Part shown: in pieces, positions 48,170 through 57,964 of the stretch
Position numbering within the stretch: the first letter of the stretch is position 1
Layout of the letters: the number at the start of each line of letters is the position of its first letter
Origin: Paenibacillus sp. TCA20
GTDB taxonomy: Bacteria > Bacillota > Bacilli > Paenibacillales > Paenibacillaceae
Direction: 5' to 3'
Length of the DNA: 64,000 nucleotides
NCBI RefSeq assembly: GCF_000732325.1
Contig: NZ_BBIW01000014.1
Location: forward strand, 62,001-126,000
Position numbers and translations under genes: made by a program
Notes under the pieces: model-generated
Seen by the model: the letters and a program-made list of their open reading frames with translations, nothing else
Databases searched by the model: none
What the model was told of the DNA's origin: nothing

Positions 48170-48670
48170 ATGATAGAAGTAAGTGTTCTCATTATAGCGA
48201 TAGCATTTGCCGTGCTTGTCGTTTTCCTCATCAAAACATTAAAGACAGTTCAGGTCTCCCTTGATAATGTATCCAAGACGCTTCAGGAGGTTCGAGGTAC
48301 AATCGACGAACTGGGTTATGAAGTGAAGCAGACCGTTAGACATGCCAACGATATTACAGCCGACGTTGAGCATAAGATGAAGCAGATTGATCCTGTTGTG
48401 ACATCGGTCAAAAACCTGGGAGAGATTTTAACAGAGGTTACTGCTGCTGCGAAGCAAGTATCCTCAACGCTCATGAACAAATTCCAGAAGAAAAAAGAAG
48501 GATCGGTGGATACATCAGTAAGCAGAGCAGCTGATTCCAGCTACACGAAATCACTGCCTGCACCTGGCATGACAACACCGACTTTAGCACATCATGACAA
48601 CCATTCTTCACGCAAGTGGATGAATTATGTAGATATTGCAGCAGACACATGGAGCAGATTCCGCAAATAA
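48170..48670 (+). CDS. DUF948 general-stress membrane protein
   Basis: The 166-residue protein has one N-terminal helix (residues 3-22) followed by a long amphipathic coiled-coil region (25-105) typical of DUF948 (YtxG-like) proteins, then a polar Ser/His-rich tail. DUF948 proteins are general-stress proteins in Bacillus; the biochemical role is unclear. ATG 48170 follows AAGCGAGG. A SigB-type promoter precedes it, and the next gene starts 43 bases after its stop, probably on the same transcript. Confidence 0.83.
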   Translation: MIEVSVLIIAIAFAVLVVFLIKTLKTVQVSLDNVSKTLQEVRGTIDELGYEVKQTVRHANDITADVEHKMKQIDPVVTSVKNLGEILTEVTAAAKQVSSTLMNKFQKKKEGSVDTSVSRAADSSYTKSLPAPGMTTPTLAHHDNHSSRKWMNYVDIAADTWSRFRK

Positions 48671-48712
48671 GAAGCCAACTAGAAACATGGAGAAGAAGAA
48701 AGGGTGAGGCTA

Positions 48713-49228
48713 ATGTTACGTATGCTCGTATTGATGCTTGCTTTAACAGCTCCTCTTTCCGTTCAACCCGTGGCAATGCAAGGGGAGTCCGTAGCATCTG
48801 CTGCAGTACAGCCTGCAGCAGATCGGACTACCTTAAGATCAGACCAGAAGATTACTTTTGATACAGTGAATGACATCTCTTTATATGACACAGCTGAAGA
48901 TCTCGTTGATCAATACGGGCAGCCCGTAAGTATTGAGCATAATCGACTGCTTGGCAGCAAGGAATATATTTACGAGGATATGCTGGTTGGTATAAATAAT
49001 GGCGTTGTAAACTATGTTCAAGTAGATAACAAAGCCAGCTATTTAAAGGTGAATAATGAATATATGGAGATGACTCCAAGCAGTATCAGAGCCACTCTAG
49101 GAGAGCCTGATTTTGTAGCGCAAGATGGAGAGGTATATGTTAGAGATCATCATGCTGTGAAAGTGTATATGAATCCGGATAACGGCAAATTGCAGTATGT
49201 GGAATTTTTTGACGAATATTCATTTTGA
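48713..49228 (+). CDS. Secreted protein of unknown function
   Basis: The 171-residue product has a signal peptide (residues 1-29, Met/Leu-rich, ending near ASA) and a compact soluble domain with the phrases TAEDLVDQYGQP and SSIRATLGEPDFVAQDG. The repeated outline suggests two similar lobes. I do not recognise the family. ATG 48713 is 8 bases after AAAGGG; a GTG at 48704 is also in frame. It probably forms a SigB-controlled pair with the DUF948 gene. Confidence 0.7.
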   Translation: MLRMLVLMLALTAPLSVQPVAMQGESVASAAVQPAADRTTLRSDQKITFDTVNDISLYDTAEDLVDQYGQPVSIEHNRLLGSKEYIYEDMLVGINNGVVNYVQVDNKASYLKVNNEYMEMTPSSIRATLGEPDFVAQDGEVYVRDHHAVKVYMNPDNGKLQYVEFFDEYSF

Positions 49229-49295
49229 ATGAATTAATAAGGGAATCAATTTCATAAATCATTTTAGGAATTTATTCAAGTTTATTTAAATACTT

Positions 49296-49320
49296 GTTTC
49301 ATTTCAGAGTATAAGGGTTA
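49296..49320 (+). promoter_or_regulatory. SigB-type promoter of GSP17M-like gene
   Basis: GTTTCA (49296-49301) and GGGTTA (49315-49320) with a 13-base spacer lie 39 bases before the start codon. Confidence 0.7.
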
Positions 49321-49359
49321 ATGTTCAATATGTGAAAATCTCAAAGGAGCGTGGATACC

Positions 49360-49704
49360 ATGAGTACTACCAATGCAAAGAGCTATGCTAAAGTGGTTGA
49401 GAATGGAATTCAAGCGGTTGAGGCGGTAAAAGAGCTTCGTGAAGCTGGATATACTACAGATCAAATATTCGTCTTGGCGCATGACCAAGATCGAACGGAT
49501 CGTATTGCAGATAAAGCTAATGCCAAAGAGATCGGAATTAAGGAGGAAGGGATGTTTGATTCTCTAGCCAACCTGTTCCGCTCACGAGGGGACGAGCTTC
49601 GTGCAAAGATTGTAACGATGGGTTATACCGAAGCGGAAGCTGATTATTATGAGAAAGAACTGGATAAAGGAAAAGTACTCGTTATTGCTAGACGGGGTGA
49701 ATGA
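49360..49704 (+). CDS. General stress protein 17M-like (YflT domain)
   Basis: This 114-residue cytoplasmic protein has the N-terminal VVENGIQAVEAVKELREAGY pattern of the general stress protein 17M/YflT family. It has no membrane segment or known enzyme motif. ATG 49360 lies 10 bases after AAAGGAG; GTG 49351 is too close to it. A strong SigB-type promoter precedes it, in line with SigB control of YflT in Bacillus. Confidence 0.85.
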   Translation: MSTTNAKSYAKVVENGIQAVEAVKELREAGYTTDQIFVLAHDQDRTDRIADKANAKEIGIKEEGMFDSLANLFRSRGDELRAKIVTMGYTEAEADYYEKELDKGKVLVIARRGE

Positions 49705-49748
49705 TATTTTTAAGTTTAAACATATGGAAATAACATATTTATAGAGCC

Positions 49749-49777
49749 AAGGAATGGGACTAAAAGTCCCATTCCTT
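49749..49777 (+). terminator. Stem-loop after GSP17M-like gene
   Basis: AAGGAATGGGACT pairs perfectly with AGTCCCATTCCTT around AAA. Few T follow, but the stem is strong. The rest of the gap up to 49997 shows only a TATAAT hexamer (49931-49936) without a good -35. Confidence 0.65.
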
Positions 49778-49997
49778 CTGTGCGTTCAATAGAGAAATCT
49801 ATGAAAAATGGGTGAAGAAGCTTTAAATGACAACCTTAGATGTGTGCGTTATTTTATAATAAAAGGGATGCAAACCAAGGGTGTAAGGCATTTGACTTTT
49901 ATTGGGACTGCTCTAGGTTACAAATCAGTGTATAATCATTGTTAGTGGAATTTGCAGTACGAATAGCGCATTTGGCTTCTGACAGAAGGAGAGAGCT

Positions 49998-51167
49998 ATG
50001 AGAATATTAATTGTTGATGATAATCCTACCAATGTCATTATTATTCGTGAAATCTTAAAGAAAGAAAATTATCGAGATATTATTACGGCAAGCTCCGCTT
50101 TTGATATGTTTGATGTGCTTGGCATTAAGCTGGGTGCAGATGTGGATGGGAATGCAAATGAGCCTGAGGCCTCTGATATAGACCTTATTCTGCTGGATAT
50201 GATGATGCCGGAGATGGATGGGATTGAGGCTTGCGGTGTTGTGCAGAAGTACCCGCACCTCAAAGATATTCCTATTATTATGGTCACCGCTGTAGGAGAT
50301 TCCAAGAAGTTGGCAGAAGCGCTTGATGTCGGTGCAATGGACTATGTGACCAAACCTATTAATAAGGTCGAGCTGATGGCTCGTATTCGTCTCGCCCTTC
50401 GATTGAAGCAGGAGAAGGATTGGAGAAAAGAAAGAGATAAGCGCATTCAAGATGAGCTCAAACTTGCGGGTCTGGTACAAAATGCGGTGTTAAGTCCGGC
50501 TATAGAGGATGATCATTTTCATGTTCATGCCTTGTATCAGCCTTCTGCAGAACTGGCTGGGGATTTATACGCCTGGTATCCGCTTGGCAAAGGAAGATAC
50601 GGTGTGATCCTGCTTGATATGATGGGGCACGGCATTTCTTCTTCTTTATTTTGCATGTTTATCGCATCGGTATTAAAGGATGCGGTTACTACCTACGTTC
50701 AGCCTGACCGGGTTGTCCAAGAGCTGAATCGTAGATTTAATCAGCTGTACCTCGAGGAACAACTGGTGCAATATTATTTTACAGCCATTTATCTTGTGGT
50801 GGACACGAATGAAAAGCGTATTGATTACGTAAATGCAGGCCATCCGCCTGCCCTGCTGTTCGAGGATGACGGAACCGTACACACACTTGATGTGGTTACA
50901 CATCCGGTAGGACTATTCGAGCAAATGGATGCGAAGACAGAAACGATATATTACAAGGGTGACAGCCATATTGCGATGTTTACAGACGGGCTTCTGGAAG
51001 TATTCGAAGGTGAGACAGAGGAGCAATTCGCTTATCTAACGCAGAATTTATCTAGAAATCATACTTGGGATGAGACGGAAATGCGCCGGATCTTTCTGGA
51101 TGACAGCATTCCGAAGGAACATGAAGATGATATTTGCTTAGTATGGATTACACTAAAAGGAGAATGA
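49998..51167 (+). CDS. Response regulator with PP2C phosphatase (RsbY-like)
   Basis: This 389-residue protein has a receiver domain (residues 1-125; phosphoacceptor Asp in LLDMMMPEMDG, Lys in YVTKPI). A linker helix follows, and then a SpoIIE/PP2C-type serine phosphatase (about 165-385; AGDLYAW, LLDMMGHGISS, MFTDGL, EDDICLV metal motifs). The same architecture is RsbY of Bacillus cereus, which dephosphorylates RsbV and so frees SigB. It lies 4 bases before a hybrid kinase gene and in the same cluster as rsbV-rsbW-sigB. Phosphorylation by that kinase is the likely trigger (inference). Confidence 0.9.
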   Translation: MRILIVDDNPTNVIIIREILKKENYRDIITASSAFDMFDVLGIKLGADVDGNANEPEASDIDLILLDMMMPEMDGIEACGVVQKYPHLKDIPIIMVTAVGDSKKLAEALDVGAMDYVTKPINKVELMARIRLALRLKQEKDWRKERDKRIQDELKLAGLVQNAVLSPAIEDDHFHVHALYQPSAELAGDLYAWYPLGKGRYGVILLDMMGHGISSSLFCMFIASVLKDAVTTYVQPDRVVQELNRRFNQLYLEEQLVQYYFTAIYLVVDTNEKRIDYVNAGHPPALLFEDDGTVHTLDVVTHPVGLFEQMDAKTETIYYKGDSHIAMFTDGLLEVFEGETEEQFAYLTQNLSRNHTWDETEMRRIFLDDSIPKEHEDDICLVWITLKGE

Positions 51168-51171
51168 CAGT

Positions 51172-54100
51172 ATGAAGATACGCACTCGACTGCTTATAGG
51201 CTTCAGTGCATTAATGGCAATATTGCTTGTACTAACCATTGTCAGTTATAACACCACCAGCTCGATGCGAACGGAAATTGATGAACTGTACAATGACCGT
51301 TATATGAAGACCCGATATACTTCTGGAGTGCGTGCAGATGTAAATAATATAGCCACCCAGATTGCGACAGCCATAACGAATCCGAATACAAATTCAGCAG
51401 AAACGCTCAGTCAACGGATCGAGGATCTTAAGTCAAATGCTGCGACACAGCTTGAAGAGGTTACCGAGCGAGCGACTGAGGCTGAAGAACGCCGCTTGGT
51501 TGACCAGGTTGTCGTCAATTTAAGAGAATATACGAGCTACACGGATCGTCTTCTGGCCCTGCTGGAATCAGGCGAATATGCAGCGGCTACCAACCTTCGG
51601 ACAAACACGGGAACGGCTGCCCAGCAAGGGGTATTAGATGTACTGACAGAACTCAATAATTATCAGGATCTACTAATTGATGATCAGATCCAGGAAGCGA
51701 ATAACGAGATGAACCGCTCTGTCCAGTGGCTCACTGTGCTGCTGGTAACCGGATTGCTGGTCGCCTTGGGGGTTATCTTATGGGTGATTCCAAGCATAAC
51801 GAAGGGTCTGAATACAGTTTCGATGATGATCCAAAGCTTCGGCAAGGGAAGATTCCGGACGATCAAACGGATTCAGGTCAAGTCCAAGGACGAAATTGGA
51901 CAGATTGCGCATGTGTTTAAAGACATAGCCAAAGATTTAGAAGAGAAACAGCAGATTGAACAGGATTACCTAAGAGCACAAGAGGATCAGAGCTGGTTGA
52001 ATGCCAATATGGCCCGAATTACGGAGATGCTGCGGGGTATTAATTCAACCCATGAAGTGGCACAGCTGTTCATTAGTGAATTTGCGCCTATTCTTACGGC
52101 GAAATATGGGGCTGTATATCTTCATGATGAGAACAAGCACCCTGAAGAGCTCAGACGCTATGGAGCGTACGCTTTTGATGACAGCAATACAGAATGCAGC
52201 CGAACCTTTAAGATTGGAGAAGGGTTAATCGGTCAGAGTGCGCTGGATAAAAAAGTGGTTGAGCTTACCGAAGCGCCTGATGGGTATTTGTCCATTGGAT
52301 CTAGCCTTGGCTCTGCGAAACCGGCCAACATTCTGATCCAGCCCGTACTATTTGAAGATGAAGTATTAGGTGTAGTAGAAATCGCATCCTTCGAATCGTT
52401 CTCGAGTCTGCAAAAAGCGTTGTTTGAGCAGCTTATTAATAATATGGGTATTATTATTAATAATATTAATAGACGTATGCGTGTTGAAGAGCTGCTTCGT
52501 GAGTCTCAGACACTTACAGAGGAACTTCAGGTACAATCTGAAGAATTGCAGACCCAACAGGAGGAGCTTCGTCGTTCGAATGAGAACCTGGGCGAACAGG
52601 CTGAGGAACTCAAGCGTTCTGAAGAACTGCTTCAACGCCAGCAGGAAGAGCTGGAGCATTTCAACACCGAATTACTTGCGAAGACGAGAGCTCTCGAAGA
52701 GCAGGTACAGCAGGTGGAAGAGAAGAATGAACAGATTGAGGAGACGAAGCGGCAGCTGGAGCAGCAAGCCATGCAGCTCTCGATCACTTCGAAATATAAA
52801 TCCGAGTTCTTGGCGAACATGTCTCATGAGCTTCGGACTCCGCTGAACAGCTTGCTTATTCTATCGCAGCTTCTTACGGAGAACAAAGAAGGTAATCTGT
52901 CGGATAAACAGAAGGAATATGCACAAACCATCTATATGTCCGGTGCTGACCTCTTGAAAATGATCGATGAAATTCTGGACCTGTCCAAAGTCGAGTCTGG
53001 AAAGATGGATATTAATCATGAAAAAGTCAGCCTGCAGGATCTGCGCAACTTCGTTCAGCAGAATTTTGCGCCGGTTGCACTTAGCAAGGATTTGAAGCTG
53101 GCATTTGAAGTCAAGGATGAGCTGCCAGAGAGCTTCATATCGGATGGGCATCGGGTGAAGCAGGTGCTGCGGAACCTCTTATCCAATGCATTCAAATTTA
53201 CTTCAGAGGGCTCAATTACGGTCAGCATGAGACAAGCGGACGATTCAGAGCTGCCTCATTATATTGATATGGATGTACCTTTCCTGGCTATTTCAGTGAA
53301 TGATACAGGCATTGGCATTGCTCCTGACAAAAAAGATCTGATCTTTGAAGCCTTCCAGCAGGTGGATGGAACGACCAGCCGCAAATACGGAGGAACCGGG
53401 CTTGGACTCTCCATCAGCCGTGAGCTGGCTCGTCTGCTTGGCGGGGAGATTATGCTGGAGTCTACGGAGGGCAAGGGCAGCACATTTACTCTGTATCTCC
53501 CTCTGCTTACAGATGCTAAGCTGGGAGAGCAGCGGGAGCTTTCGGTTGAACAGGGCGAAGCCGCAGCTGCACAAGAGTCCAGAGGCCGTTACCTGCCGCA
53601 AGGAAGATCGGTACTGAGTGCTGTACAGAGTGAGGCCAAAGCGCAGATCGCATCCTCCGCGACAGTGATCAATAACATCAAGGATGATCGGGATACGATT
53701 AAAGAAGGCGATCGGGTGATGCTGATCATTGAGGATGATCCCAAATTTGCGAATATACTGATGGACATGACGCGTGCCCGCGGATTTAAAGCGTTAGTTG
53801 CTCTGCAGGGAGATGTAGGACTGGATACAGCGAAGCAATATGTCCCTGATGCGATTATTCTTGATATTCAGCTTCCGGTGATGGATGGATGGGCTGTGCT
53901 TAACGAACTCAAGGCGAACTTGTCGACTCGTCATATCCCGGTACATGTGATTTCGGTTATTGATGACATTAAGCAAGGCTTGATGATGGGGGCTATCGCT
54001 TATCTGAAGAAGCCGTCTACTCGAGAATCGCTGGATAATGCTTTTTCACATATTGAATCCTATATTGATAAATCATTGAAGCGGCTTCTCATTGTAGAAG

Positions 54101-54882
54101 ATGATGCTGTTCAGAGAAATGCCATTATAGAGCTTATAGATCATGATGATGTTGCAATAACTGCGGTGTCTACAGGCAGGGAAGCGCTGGATGAATTAAG
54201 AAATGTGAAGTATGACTGTATGGTTCTTGACTTGATGCTCACCGATATGACGGGATTTGAGCTGCTTGATCAAGTAAGGGATAATGCGAGTCTGAATGAT
54301 CTTCCAATTATCATATATACAGGCAAGGAGCTCGACAGTAAGGAGGAAATGGAGCTGCGCAAGTATGCGGAGTCCATCATTATCAAGGACGTCAAATCAC
54401 CGGAACGTTTACTGGATGAGACAACCTTGTTCCTGCACCGGGTAGAAGCTAATCTTCCTGAAGATAAGAGACAGATTCTACAAAATCTGTACAACAAGGA
54501 AACTTTATTTGAAGGTAAACGAATATTGCTCGTCGATGATGATATCCGGAATGTATTTGCTCTATCTAGCGTTCTTGAAGGGTATCGTATGGAAGTCACA
54601 TTTGCCGAGAATGGCAGAGAAGCAATTGAAATTCTCGAACGTGATCACGGATATGATCTGGTGTTGATGGACATGATGATGCCGGAGATGGATGGTTACG
54701 AGGCAATGAGAAGAATTAGAGAAATGCCTGAATTTGATAAGCTGCCGATTATTGCCCTTACCGCCAAAGCGATGAAGGATGATCGCAGCAAATGTATAGA
54801 AGCAGGAGCTTCAGATTATGTGAAAAAACCGATTCAAACCGATCAATTATTATCTCTAATGAGAGTTTGGCTGTATTCATAA
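51172..54882 (+). CDS. Hybrid histidine kinase with three receivers (RsbK-like)
   Basis: The 1236-residue membrane sensor has TM1 at 7-27, an outer helical domain (28-183, four-helix/CHASE3-like), TM2 at 184-208 and a HAMP domain. A GAF domain (about 277-435) and a long coiled coil (436-540) come next. HisKA follows with His552 in MSHELRTP, and a HATPase at about 657-783 (GTGLGLSIS). Three receivers follow at about 849-965, 969-1085 and 1116-1234. It resembles RsbK of B. cereus, the input kinase of the SigB pathway, but with more receivers. ATG 51172 follows AAAAGGAG and is coupled to the PP2C gene. Confidence 0.92.
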   Translation: MKIRTRLLIGFSALMAILLVLTIVSYNTTSSMRTEIDELYNDRYMKTRYTSGVRADVNNIATQIATAITNPNTNSAETLSQRIEDLKSNAATQLEEVTERATEAEERRLVDQVVVNLREYTSYTDRLLALLESGEYAAATNLRTNTGTAAQQGVLDVLTELNNYQDLLIDDQIQEANNEMNRSVQWLTVLLVTGLLVALGVILWVIPSITKGLNTVSMMIQSFGKGRFRTIKRIQVKSKDEIGQIAHVFKDIAKDLEEKQQIEQDYLRAQEDQSWLNANMARITEMLRGINSTHEVAQLFISEFAPILTAKYGAVYLHDENKHPEELRRYGAYAFDDSNTECSRTFKIGEGLIGQSALDKKVVELTEAPDGYLSIGSSLGSAKPANILIQPVLFEDEVLGVVEIASFESFSSLQKALFEQLINNMGIIINNINRRMRVEELLRESQTLTEELQVQSEELQTQQEELRRSNENLGEQAEELKRSEELLQRQQEELEHFNTELLAKTRALEEQVQQVEEKNEQIEETKRQLEQQAMQLSITSKYKSEFLANMSHELRTPLNSLLILSQLLTENKEGNLSDKQKEYAQTIYMSGADLLKMIDEILDLSKVESGKMDINHEKVSLQDLRNFVQQNFAPVALSKDLKLAFEVKDELPESFISDGHRVKQVLRNLLSNAFKFTSEGSITVSMRQADDSELPHYIDMDVPFLAISVNDTGIGIAPDKKDLIFEAFQQVDGTTSRKYGGTGLGLSISRELARLLGGEIMLESTEGKGSTFTLYLPLLTDAKLGEQRELSVEQGEAAAAQESRGRYLPQGRSVLSAVQSEAKAQIASSATVINNIKDDRDTIKEGDRVMLIIEDDPKFANILMDMTRARGFKALVALQGDVGLDTAKQYVPDAIILDIQLPVMDGWAVLNELKANLSTRHIPVHVISVIDDIKQGLMMGAIAYLKKPSTRESLDNAFSHIESYIDKSLKRLLIVEDDAVQRNAIIELIDHDDVAITAVSTGREALDELRNVKYDCMVLDLMLTDMTGFELLDQVRDNASLNDLPIIIYTGKELDSKEEMELRKYAESIIIKDVKSPERLLDETTLFLHRVEANLPEDKRQILQNLYNKETLFEGKRILLVDDDIRNVFALSSVLEGYRMEVTFAENGREAIEILERDHGYDLVLMDMMMPEMDGYEAMRRIREMPEFDKLPIIALTAKAMKDDRSKCIEAGASDYVKKPIQTDQLLSLMRVWLYS

Positions 54883-54953
54883 TCTGTATTCGTGGGTAAG
54901 TATGTTAGAATACACCCAATTTGATCGAATTTTAGTAAGGAAGTGGGAAGGTA

Positions 54954-55826
54954 ATGACATCCTGGGATCAAACACACACAGAGGATTCGGCGGACGACAA
55001 GCCGATGATTAAGGAACGCGAGCAAATTGAAATTGAATTGTTAATGGAAGGAATACACCGTTTTTATGGGTATGACTTCCGTAATTATGCACTCCCTTCA
55101 CTGACACGGAGAATTCTTCATCATGTGAATGCGGAGCGTTTGAAATCGATATCGGAGCTGCAGCATCAGGTACTTCATAACCGGGAAGCATTCAAACGTC
55201 TAGTGCAAAGCTTGTCTATCCCCGTAACTGAAATGTTTCGTGATCCCAGTTTGTTCAAGACGTTCCGCGAGAAAATAATTCCCGTATTAAGGACATATCC
55301 TTATATCCGGATATGGCACGCCGGCTGTTCGACGGGAGAGGAAGTCTATTCGATGGCTATTTTGCTGCATGAAGAGGGGTTATATGAGAAATCCCGTATT
55401 TATGCAACAGATATGAATGAACGTTCTCTCCAGCAGGCGAAGGAAGGGGTGTACGGCATTGAGAAAATGAAGCTGTACACCAAAAATTATTTGGAGGCCG
55501 GCGGTACGGGTGTCTTTTCAGAATATTACACGGCACGCTACAACTCGGTCATGTTCCATCCTTTTCTGAGACGAAATATCATTTTTGCAGAGCATAACTT
55601 GGCTACGGATCGTTCTTTTAACGAATTCAACGTTATATTCTGTAGAAATGTCATGATCTACTTTAACGATGAGCTGCGCAATCATGTTCATGGCCTGTTT
55701 CATGAGAGCCTGAGCCACTTTGGAATTTTGGTATTAGGGGCGAAGGAATCCATTCATTTCTCAGGCTATAGTGATGATTACGAGTCGATGGACCGGGCTG
55801 AAAAAATATATCGCAAGGTGAAATAA
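54954..55826 (+). CDS. CheR-type methyltransferase (RsbM-like)
   Basis: This 290-residue S-adenosylmethionine-dependent glutamate methyltransferase has the N-terminal helical CheR domain (residues 25-95) and a catalytic domain with the SAM motif WHAGCSTGEEVYS. ATDMNE and FCRNVMIYF follow. No chemotaxis receptor lies nearby. Next to the large membrane kinase it matches RsbM of B. cereus, which methylates RsbK and dampens SigB activation, so the kinase coiled coil or HAMP region is the probable target (inference). ATG 54954 follows AAGGAAGTGGGAAGG. Confidence 0.9.
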   Translation: MTSWDQTHTEDSADDKPMIKEREQIEIELLMEGIHRFYGYDFRNYALPSLTRRILHHVNAERLKSISELQHQVLHNREAFKRLVQSLSIPVTEMFRDPSLFKTFREKIIPVLRTYPYIRIWHAGCSTGEEVYSMAILLHEEGLYEKSRIYATDMNERSLQQAKEGVYGIEKMKLYTKNYLEAGGTGVFSEYYTARYNSVMFHPFLRRNIIFAEHNLATDRSFNEFNVIFCRNVMIYFNDELRNHVHGLFHESLSHFGILVLGAKESIHFSGYSDDYESMDRAEKIYRKVK

Positions 55827-55846
55827 ACGCGGGGGGTTAGGTTGTT

Positions 55847-57490
55847 ATGGTCATGGGGGCTCAAGAACCGATTCATATTCTGCTTGTAGATGACCGCCCT
55901 GAGAATTTGCTTGCGCTTGAAGCGGTGCTTGAGAGTGAGCATTATGTTCTCGTAAAGGCGACTTCGGGGGAAGAAGCATTGAGGAGTCTTCTTAAGCATG
56001 AATTTGCCGTTATTGTTCTCGACGTCCAGATGCCTGGGCTTGACGGAATAGAGACCGCAAAATTGATTAAAGCCAGAGATAAAACCAAAGATATTCCAAT
56101 TATTTTTATATCTGCTAACAGCAAAGAGGCAGAGCATCTATTCGCCGGATATTCAGCGGGTGCGATCGATTATATGGTCAAACCGTTCATTCCACAGATT
56201 CTAAAGTCCAAGATTGAAGGATTTGTAGAGATGTATCTGTCGAACAAGCAGCTCAAGACCCAATCCATGCTGCTGCAGCAAAAGACGATGGAGCTGGAGC
56301 GGATCAATAAGGAATTGGTTGAAGCGAAAGAGGCTGCTGAGATTGCTGCACATGCGAAGACAGAGTTTTTGGCTATTATGAGTCATGAGATTCGAACGCC
56401 GATGAATGGGGTTATCGGTATGATTGATCTCCTGATGGAGACCGATCTTGCAGAAGAACAGCAGGAGTATACCCAAATAATTAGAAGCAGTGCGGATGCC
56501 TTGGTAAGCATCATCAACGATATTTTGGACTTTACCAAAATGGAGTCTGGCAAAATGGAGCTGGAACGGCAGCCATTTGACTTGTCCAGCTGTATTCAGG
56601 AAGTGTTGAACTTGTTCCAGGTTGATGCTGCTAAGAAAAATTTGGAGCTCGTTTACTTTGTCGATGAGAAGATACCTTCTGTCCTCTACGGAGATATGAC
56701 CAGACTTCGCCAAGTGCTGATTAATTTGATCAGTAATGCAGTGAAGTTCACAGAACAGGGTGGAGTGTATATCATCTCTTCGCTTAAACAGGTTGAGAAT
56801 GGGGTCTATACGCTGGAGTTCACGGTGAAGGACACGGGTATTGGAATTCCGGAGGAGAAGGTTCACCATTTGTTCCAGCCATTCTCTCAGTTGGATTCCT
56901 CTATGACTCGAAAATACGGAGGAACCGGATTAGGTCTAGCTATATGCAAAAACCTGGTTGAGATGATGAATGGTCATATTTACATTGATACAACCGAGGA
57001 ACGGGGAGCATCCTTCGTATTCACCGTGGAAATGGCTCCTTATGATCATCACGGCAAAGAGGAAGAATGCAACGAGCTGCAAGCACGTAGTCATACAGAG
57101 AAGGAATCTTCTGCAAACGTGCTGGTCGTTGATGATCATCCGATTAATCAAAAGTTGATGGTAAGTATGCTGGGCAAGCTGGGCTTGTCCTCAGATATTG
57201 CTGAAGACGGTCAGCAGGCATTAGATATGATGCTGAAGTATAAGTATGATCTGATATTTATGGATCTGCAGATGCCTGTAATGGATGGATTGGAAAGTAC
57301 TCGCCGCATTCGTAAAGAGCTAAATGGAGTCCATTATCCGACGATTGTTGCCATGACGGCTAATGTGATGGATGGAGTTCAGCAGCGCTGTCTGGCAGCA
57401 GGGATGGATGATTATATTAGTAAGCCTGTCAAAATGGGTAGTGTAAAACAGAAACTGGCTCAAATCCAAAGGGTAGGAAATGGAGTATAA
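55847..57490 (+). CDS. Receiver-kinase-receiver hybrid histidine kinase
   Basis: The 547-residue soluble protein has an N-terminal receiver (8-125; Asp in VLDVQMPGLDG), a coiled coil, and HisKA with His180 in MSHEIRTP. A HATPase (about 285-405; GGTGLGLAI) and a C-terminal receiver (about 425-540; FMDLQMPVMDG, Lys in YISKPV) follow. It has no membrane segment, so it must receive its signal through its first receiver or a protein partner. It lies between the CheR gene and rsbV, which suggests an added input or phosphorelay step to SigB control. ATG 55847 lies behind GGGGGGTTAGG. Confidence 0.92.
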   Translation: MVMGAQEPIHILLVDDRPENLLALEAVLESEHYVLVKATSGEEALRSLLKHEFAVIVLDVQMPGLDGIETAKLIKARDKTKDIPIIFISANSKEAEHLFAGYSAGAIDYMVKPFIPQILKSKIEGFVEMYLSNKQLKTQSMLLQQKTMELERINKELVEAKEAAEIAAHAKTEFLAIMSHEIRTPMNGVIGMIDLLMETDLAEEQQEYTQIIRSSADALVSIINDILDFTKMESGKMELERQPFDLSSCIQEVLNLFQVDAAKKNLELVYFVDEKIPSVLYGDMTRLRQVLINLISNAVKFTEQGGVYIISSLKQVENGVYTLEFTVKDTGIGIPEEKVHHLFQPFSQLDSSMTRKYGGTGLGLAICKNLVEMMNGHIYIDTTEERGASFVFTVEMAPYDHHGKEEECNELQARSHTEKESSANVLVVDDHPINQKLMVSMLGKLGLSSDIAEDGQQALDMMLKYKYDLIFMDLQMPVMDGLESTRRIRKELNGVHYPTIVAMTANVMDGVQQRCLAAGMDDYISKPVKMGSVKQKLAQIQRVGNGV

Positions 57491-57545
57491 GCTTCTTTTT
57501 ACTTGAATCAATTTCAATTCTGAAATATTTTCCAAGTGCAGATTT

Positions 57546-57570
57546 GTTTCACTAGATAAATAGGTGGTTA
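57546..57570 (+). promoter_or_regulatory. SigB-type promoter of rsbVW-sigB
   Basis: GTTTCA (57546-57551) and TGGTTA (57565-57570) have a 13-base spacer and lie 37 bases before rsbV. It differs from the best sites by one -10 base. It would make the operon autoregulated as in Bacillus subtilis. Confidence 0.6.
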
Positions 57571-57607
57571 ATCAATATAGAAATAATTTTTGGGAGAGAG
57601 ATGTCTA

Positions 57608-57946
57608 ATGAATACAAATAAAAATGACAAGTTTAAAGCAGAGACAGAAGTCAATAATAACACTTGTACAGTTTATTTGAGCGGAGAGCTGGACCTCTCC
57701 GTTGCTCCGGACTTTAGAAATACGATGGAGCCCCTAGTGGCAAATACGGATCAAGACCTGATTGTGAATCTGAAAGATCTGAAATACATTGATAGTACGG
57801 GGATTGGAATTTTGTTGTCTATTCTAAAAGCAAGACATGCGAAAGATGCCTCATTCATGGTGGAAGAGGTTCCTGGAAATATACAAAAGCTATTTGACAT
57901 GACAGGCATCACCAAATTCTTTGTCCCTCAGGAGAATTCCCAATAG
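57608..57946 (+). CDS. rsbV: Anti-anti-sigma factor RsbV
   Basis: This 112-residue STAS-domain protein has the regulatory serine in YIDSTGIGILL. Unphosphorylated RsbV binds RsbW and releases SigB; RsbW phosphorylates the serine and PP2C phosphatases reverse this. ATG 57608 is chosen, 7 bases after GGGAGAGAG at 57592-57600. It is the first gene of rsbV-rsbW-sigB, behind a SigB-type promoter. Confidence 0.95.
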   Translation: MNTNKNDKFKAETEVNNNTCTVYLSGELDLSVAPDFRNTMEPLVANTDQDLIVNLKDLKYIDSTGIGILLSILKARHAKDASFMVEEVPGNIQKLFDMTGITKFFVPQENSQ

Positions 57947-57964
57947 GAAAGGATCGAAGAAAGA

